NCBI GenBank assembly: GCA_028641055.1
Contig: CM054059.1
Coordinates: 47,811,682 to 47,875,681 of the forward strand
DNA: 64,000 nucleotides
Direction of reading: 5' to 3'
DNA from: Alopecurus myosuroides
Lineage: Eukaryota; Streptophyta; Magnoliopsida; Poales; Poaceae
Numbering within the stretch: position 1 is the stretch's first letter; each line of letters starts with the position of its first letter. Positions 61,015-64,000 of the stretch are shown here, piece after piece. The notes below the pieces were generated by a model, which was not told the origin of the DNA, did no database searches, and saw only the letters and a program-made list of their open reading frames with translations. The translations under genes were made by a program, and so were the position numbers.

Positions 61015-63684
61015 ATGGGTAAGACTCGTGATGGAAAGTTTCCTATATTACCATCCACTACAAGAAGAGGTACAACTCTGAACACCTCTGTTGCTCTTGA
61101 TTCACCGTATGTTATGAGTAAGCTGCTTACACCACCACATGCTACACATTCTACATCTGCTGAATCTGAAAATACTTCTGATACCTTTGATGATGCTTCT
61201 ACTGTGCTTGATTAGAGTGGTTCTCTCGGTCCTTTCTTAGATGCTACTATTGCTAAAGCTAGAAATATTGCAAACACTGAAACTCGTGTTAAAAATCATG
61301 TTACTCCTGCTGTTTCACCTGAGCTTATAGAGAACCCTAGTGATGATTTTGATGATTCCTATATTTATCTTAATGATGATTTTATTGATGAAACATATGC
61401 TATGAAGGATAATGATGCTGTTATGAGTCTTATTGAAAGTCGTGCTGTTAAATATAAATTATCTCCTGATGCTAAGTTTGCCACTTCTCCCATTAAAATT
61501 AGGGATAAGGATTATGATTTCTCTCTTGATTTATCTTACATATCAATTGTTGAGAAAGAACCTTTTTGTGGTACTGAAAATGAAAGTGCTATGAAACATA
61601 TGAATGAGCTCTCCTCTTTGAGTAGTTTATTCTCTAATGATCTTAAGAAACGTAGCTATTTTGTTACTAAAATATTCCCTTTCTCATTAAAAGTTGGAGC
61701 TAAAACTTGGTTTAATAATTTGTCTCCTAGATCTACTGATAGTCCTATTGGTTTGGTTAATGTATTCTTTCAGAAATATTTTCCTGCTTGTGCTCAACAT
61801 GCTGCTTTACAAAATATATTTAATTTCATGCAATTAGAAGAAGAGAATTTCCCTGTATCTTGGGCAAGGTTTTGTTCTTTAGTTAGGGCTACACCTGGGC
61901 ATAAGCTGGAAGATAATAAACTTCTTGATATATTCTATAATGGACTAACTGTTGAATCTAGGACATACCTGGATAGTTGTGCTGGTTGTGTTTTCAGGCA
62001 AAGACCTCAAGAAGAAGCCGATGAATTAATGGCTAAAATAAGCCAAAATCAAGATGATTGGACTATGGTTGAGACTGAGCCAACTCCTACTCCAGTATCA
62101 ACATCAACACCAACACCCAATAAGAGGGGAATGATTGAATTAAATGATGAAGTGATGAGAGAAGCCAAGAAATCTCATAAAGAGAGGGGTATTAAATCTG
62201 AAGATGTGAAGAATCTTCCACCTATAGAAGAATTATGTAAGGCAATCCCTCACTCATCCACCATTGAGGTACACTCTCTCCAATATTTTGATAGTAGAGA
62301 TGTTCCCTATAATAAACCTCCTGATCAATGTTTAGATGAATTTGATAATTATGTCAAGCAAGATAATTTTAATATGAGAGTGCAAAATCACCTAATGGAA
62401 AACTCTAGAGCTATTGATAATTTGCATGGTATTATAGAAAGAACCTCTAATGATGTTAAAATGCCTGTTAAACATTTTCAAATGGTTCAAACTCAAATTG
62501 ATCAACTTGCTAAAGTGAAAAAGATTTGCTAGTTAATGCTTCTAAAGAAAAACATGCTTATGAAATAAGAACTAGAAGTGGTATTACTACACAAGATCCT
62601 TTATATCACGAGGAACATCCTAAAAGAATTGAACAAGATTCTCAGCAAACTAATGATAATCTTATTCATACTAAGAAGAAAAAGAAGAAGAAACATAAAA
62701 CTGATGTAGAATAATCTGAACTTGATAAAGATCCTAATAGTATATCTATCTTTGATGCTGAAACTGAAAGTGGTAATGAAAAGAATGATGCTTCTGATAA
62801 AGAAGAACCTATAGCTGAACCTGAAAAACAAACTAAAACTGCAAAGTACCATAAGGAAGATTTCATTGTTAATAAACCTGGTAATGAGAGAGAACCTTGG
62901 GTACAAAAACCAATGCCTTTTCCTAATAAGAAACACAAATCTAAGGAGGAAGAACATTATAACAAGTTTTGTGAATGGATGGAACCTTTGTTCTTGCAAA
63001 TTCCTTTAACTGATGCTATTAAATTGCCTCCTTATGCAAAATATATGAAATATATTGTCTGTAACAAAAGGAATATTCCTAATGAGGAAATATCCACTAT
63101 GCATGCTAATTACTCTTTTAATGGCAAGGTTCCTGTGAAGCTTGGAGATCCTGGTATACCAACTATTCCCTGTTCTATTAAAAATAATTATGTTAGAACT
63201 GCTTTGTGTGATATGGGAGCTGGAGTTAGTGTCATGGCTTTTACTCTCTATAAAAGGCTCCTCCTAGAAAAATTAACACCAACTGATATATCTTTGCAAA
63301 TGGGTTGATAAGTCTACTGCTATTCCTGTGTGTATATGTGAGAATGTTCCTGATCAAGTAGCTAGTAATTGTGTGATATTAACTAACTTTGTTGTGTTGG
63401 AAATGCCTGAAGATGATAATATGTCTATTATTCTTGCGAGACCTTTTCTTAATACTGCAGGGGCTATTATTGATTGCAATCAAGGAAAAGTTACTTTTAA
63501 TGTTAATGATAAAGAGCACGCTGTTTATTTTCCCAAGAAGATTGATAGAAAATATGGTCTAAATTCCATTGAAAATATTGAGACCATCAAGATTGGAAAT
63601 TTTTATTGTCCTATTCCAAAGCCACCCAAAGAATATGAAATTATTATGATTGAGACTATGTCTATCAAGGTTGAGGTAACATGA
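61015..63684 (+). pseudogene. Gag and protease of element C (two stops, two frameshifts)
   Basis: The ATG at 61015 (MGKTRDGKFP) opens gag. An in-frame TAG at 61213 is followed by the main gag core (61402-62532), with KVGAKTWFNNLSP, NVFFQKYFPA, ESRTYLDSCAG and EEADELMAKISQNQDDW, as in Athila-clade gag. A one-base frameshift at about 62520 leads to a Lys-rich linker with RTRSG and then a TAA at 62712. The frame continues through EEHYNKFCEWM to a protease-like ALCDMGAGVSVM near 63210. A second frameshift at about 63303 leads to NMSIILARPFLNTAGAIIDC and ends at TGA 63682. No reverse transcriptase follows in the window. Confidence 0.82.
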
Positions 63685-64000
63685 ATATTTAGTGAGAAAC
63701 AAAGTTTTGTTTCATATAAAATTATTTTGGTAGCAAGACTTGATCACCCTTGTTAACAAAATGATTTTAAATGAAATGGGCAATGTTTTCACCTTCTCCA
63801 TTATGTTTTCAGCATGTTTACTTCTGTTATTACATTGCTACTTGAGTACAATCATGTTTTCCACCATCCTTATGCATGTTTTCCTGATGTTTTCACACTG
63901 ATTGTTGAGGTTATGCATGTTTTCACCACCCATACTTTTTTTTCACCACTACCACCTTTGTTTTCCTTGGATATTCTTTCATTAGAATGTCATAGAACTT
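63685..64000 (+). other. Element C sequence after the protease, to the right edge
   Basis: T-rich sequence with repeated ATGTTTTC motifs and no ORF. The expected start of reverse transcriptase is not seen in these 316 bases, which suggests a non-autonomous element, but the window ends here. Confidence 0.5.

Larger units (their letters stand above)
28426..64000 (+). mobile_element. Element C: Sabrina/Athila-like Ty3/Gypsy element, split by elements B and E and open at the right edge
   Basis: Its 5' LTR is in three pieces: 28426-28759, 49216-49653 and 60301-60926, about 1.39 kb in total. The joins are supported by target-site duplications of the inserted elements. A tRNA-Asp primer-binding site (60938-60955) follows, and then a broken gag and protease (61015-63684). 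No reverse transcriptase or integrase is seen before the window ends. The gag type and tRNA-Asp priming place it with the Athila-like group; the name Sabrina-like is from recognition of the LTR and is not verified. Confidence 0.8.

Noticed and set aside
63685..64000. An envelope-like gene of an Athila-type element
   Set aside because: Nothing in these bases is open or hydrophobic enough, and the window ends before the expected position.

Overview
This window is nuclear DNA from a grass genome. The repeat content (a BARE/Angela-type Copia element, Sabrina/WHAM-like Gypsy elements primed by tRNA-Asp, and kilobase-long LTRs) points to the Pooideae, most likely wheat, barley, rye, Aegilops or a close relative. 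Only one host gene is visible: the 5' end of an RCC1-repeat gene on the minus strand at the far left (four exons, 315-2962). Almost everything from about 3.7 kb to the right edge is nested LTR retrotransposon sequence. The letters below are labels used only in this report.

Layout. G (3744-11761, +) is a Tekay/Del-like Gypsy element with a truncated 5' LTR and a decayed pol. A (11762-27865, pol on minus) is an old Tat-lineage Gypsy element; its accessory gene lies on the opposite strand at 11762-13258. F (16786-25310, +) is a young full-length Copia element inside A, with TSD ATTCG. H (27866-28425) is an LTR fragment in minus orientation that interrupts the gag of A. C (28426 to beyond the right edge, +) is a Sabrina/Athila-like Gypsy element inserted in H; its 5' LTR is cut into three pieces by two later insertions. 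The first of these is B (28760-49215, minus), which itself contains D (32405-43308, +, same family as G) and a PIF/Harbinger-like TIR element (46592-47656). The second is E (49654-60300, +), a very young Tat-lineage element with TSD AGTTG. The internal region of C resumes at 60927 with PBS, gag and protease remnants.

Inferred order of events: A, then H, then C, then B, then D, with E and F youngest. LTR comparison by eye gives 2 differences in 481 bp for E and about 8 in 1657 bp for F, versus a few percent for D and B, which agrees with the nesting.

The most interesting biology is in the two Tat-lineage elements. Both carry an accessory gene on the strand opposite to gag-pol, placed between integrase and the 3' LTR. 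In E it can be rebuilt as a seven-exon gene. It has its own TATA box, an ATG-free leader, and GT-AG introns that all keep the reading frame. It resembles the family annotated as 'putative gypsy type transposon' (Transposase_28). E has also lost gag and has two stops in pol, yet its LTRs are nearly identical, so it was probably mobilised by proteins supplied in trans.
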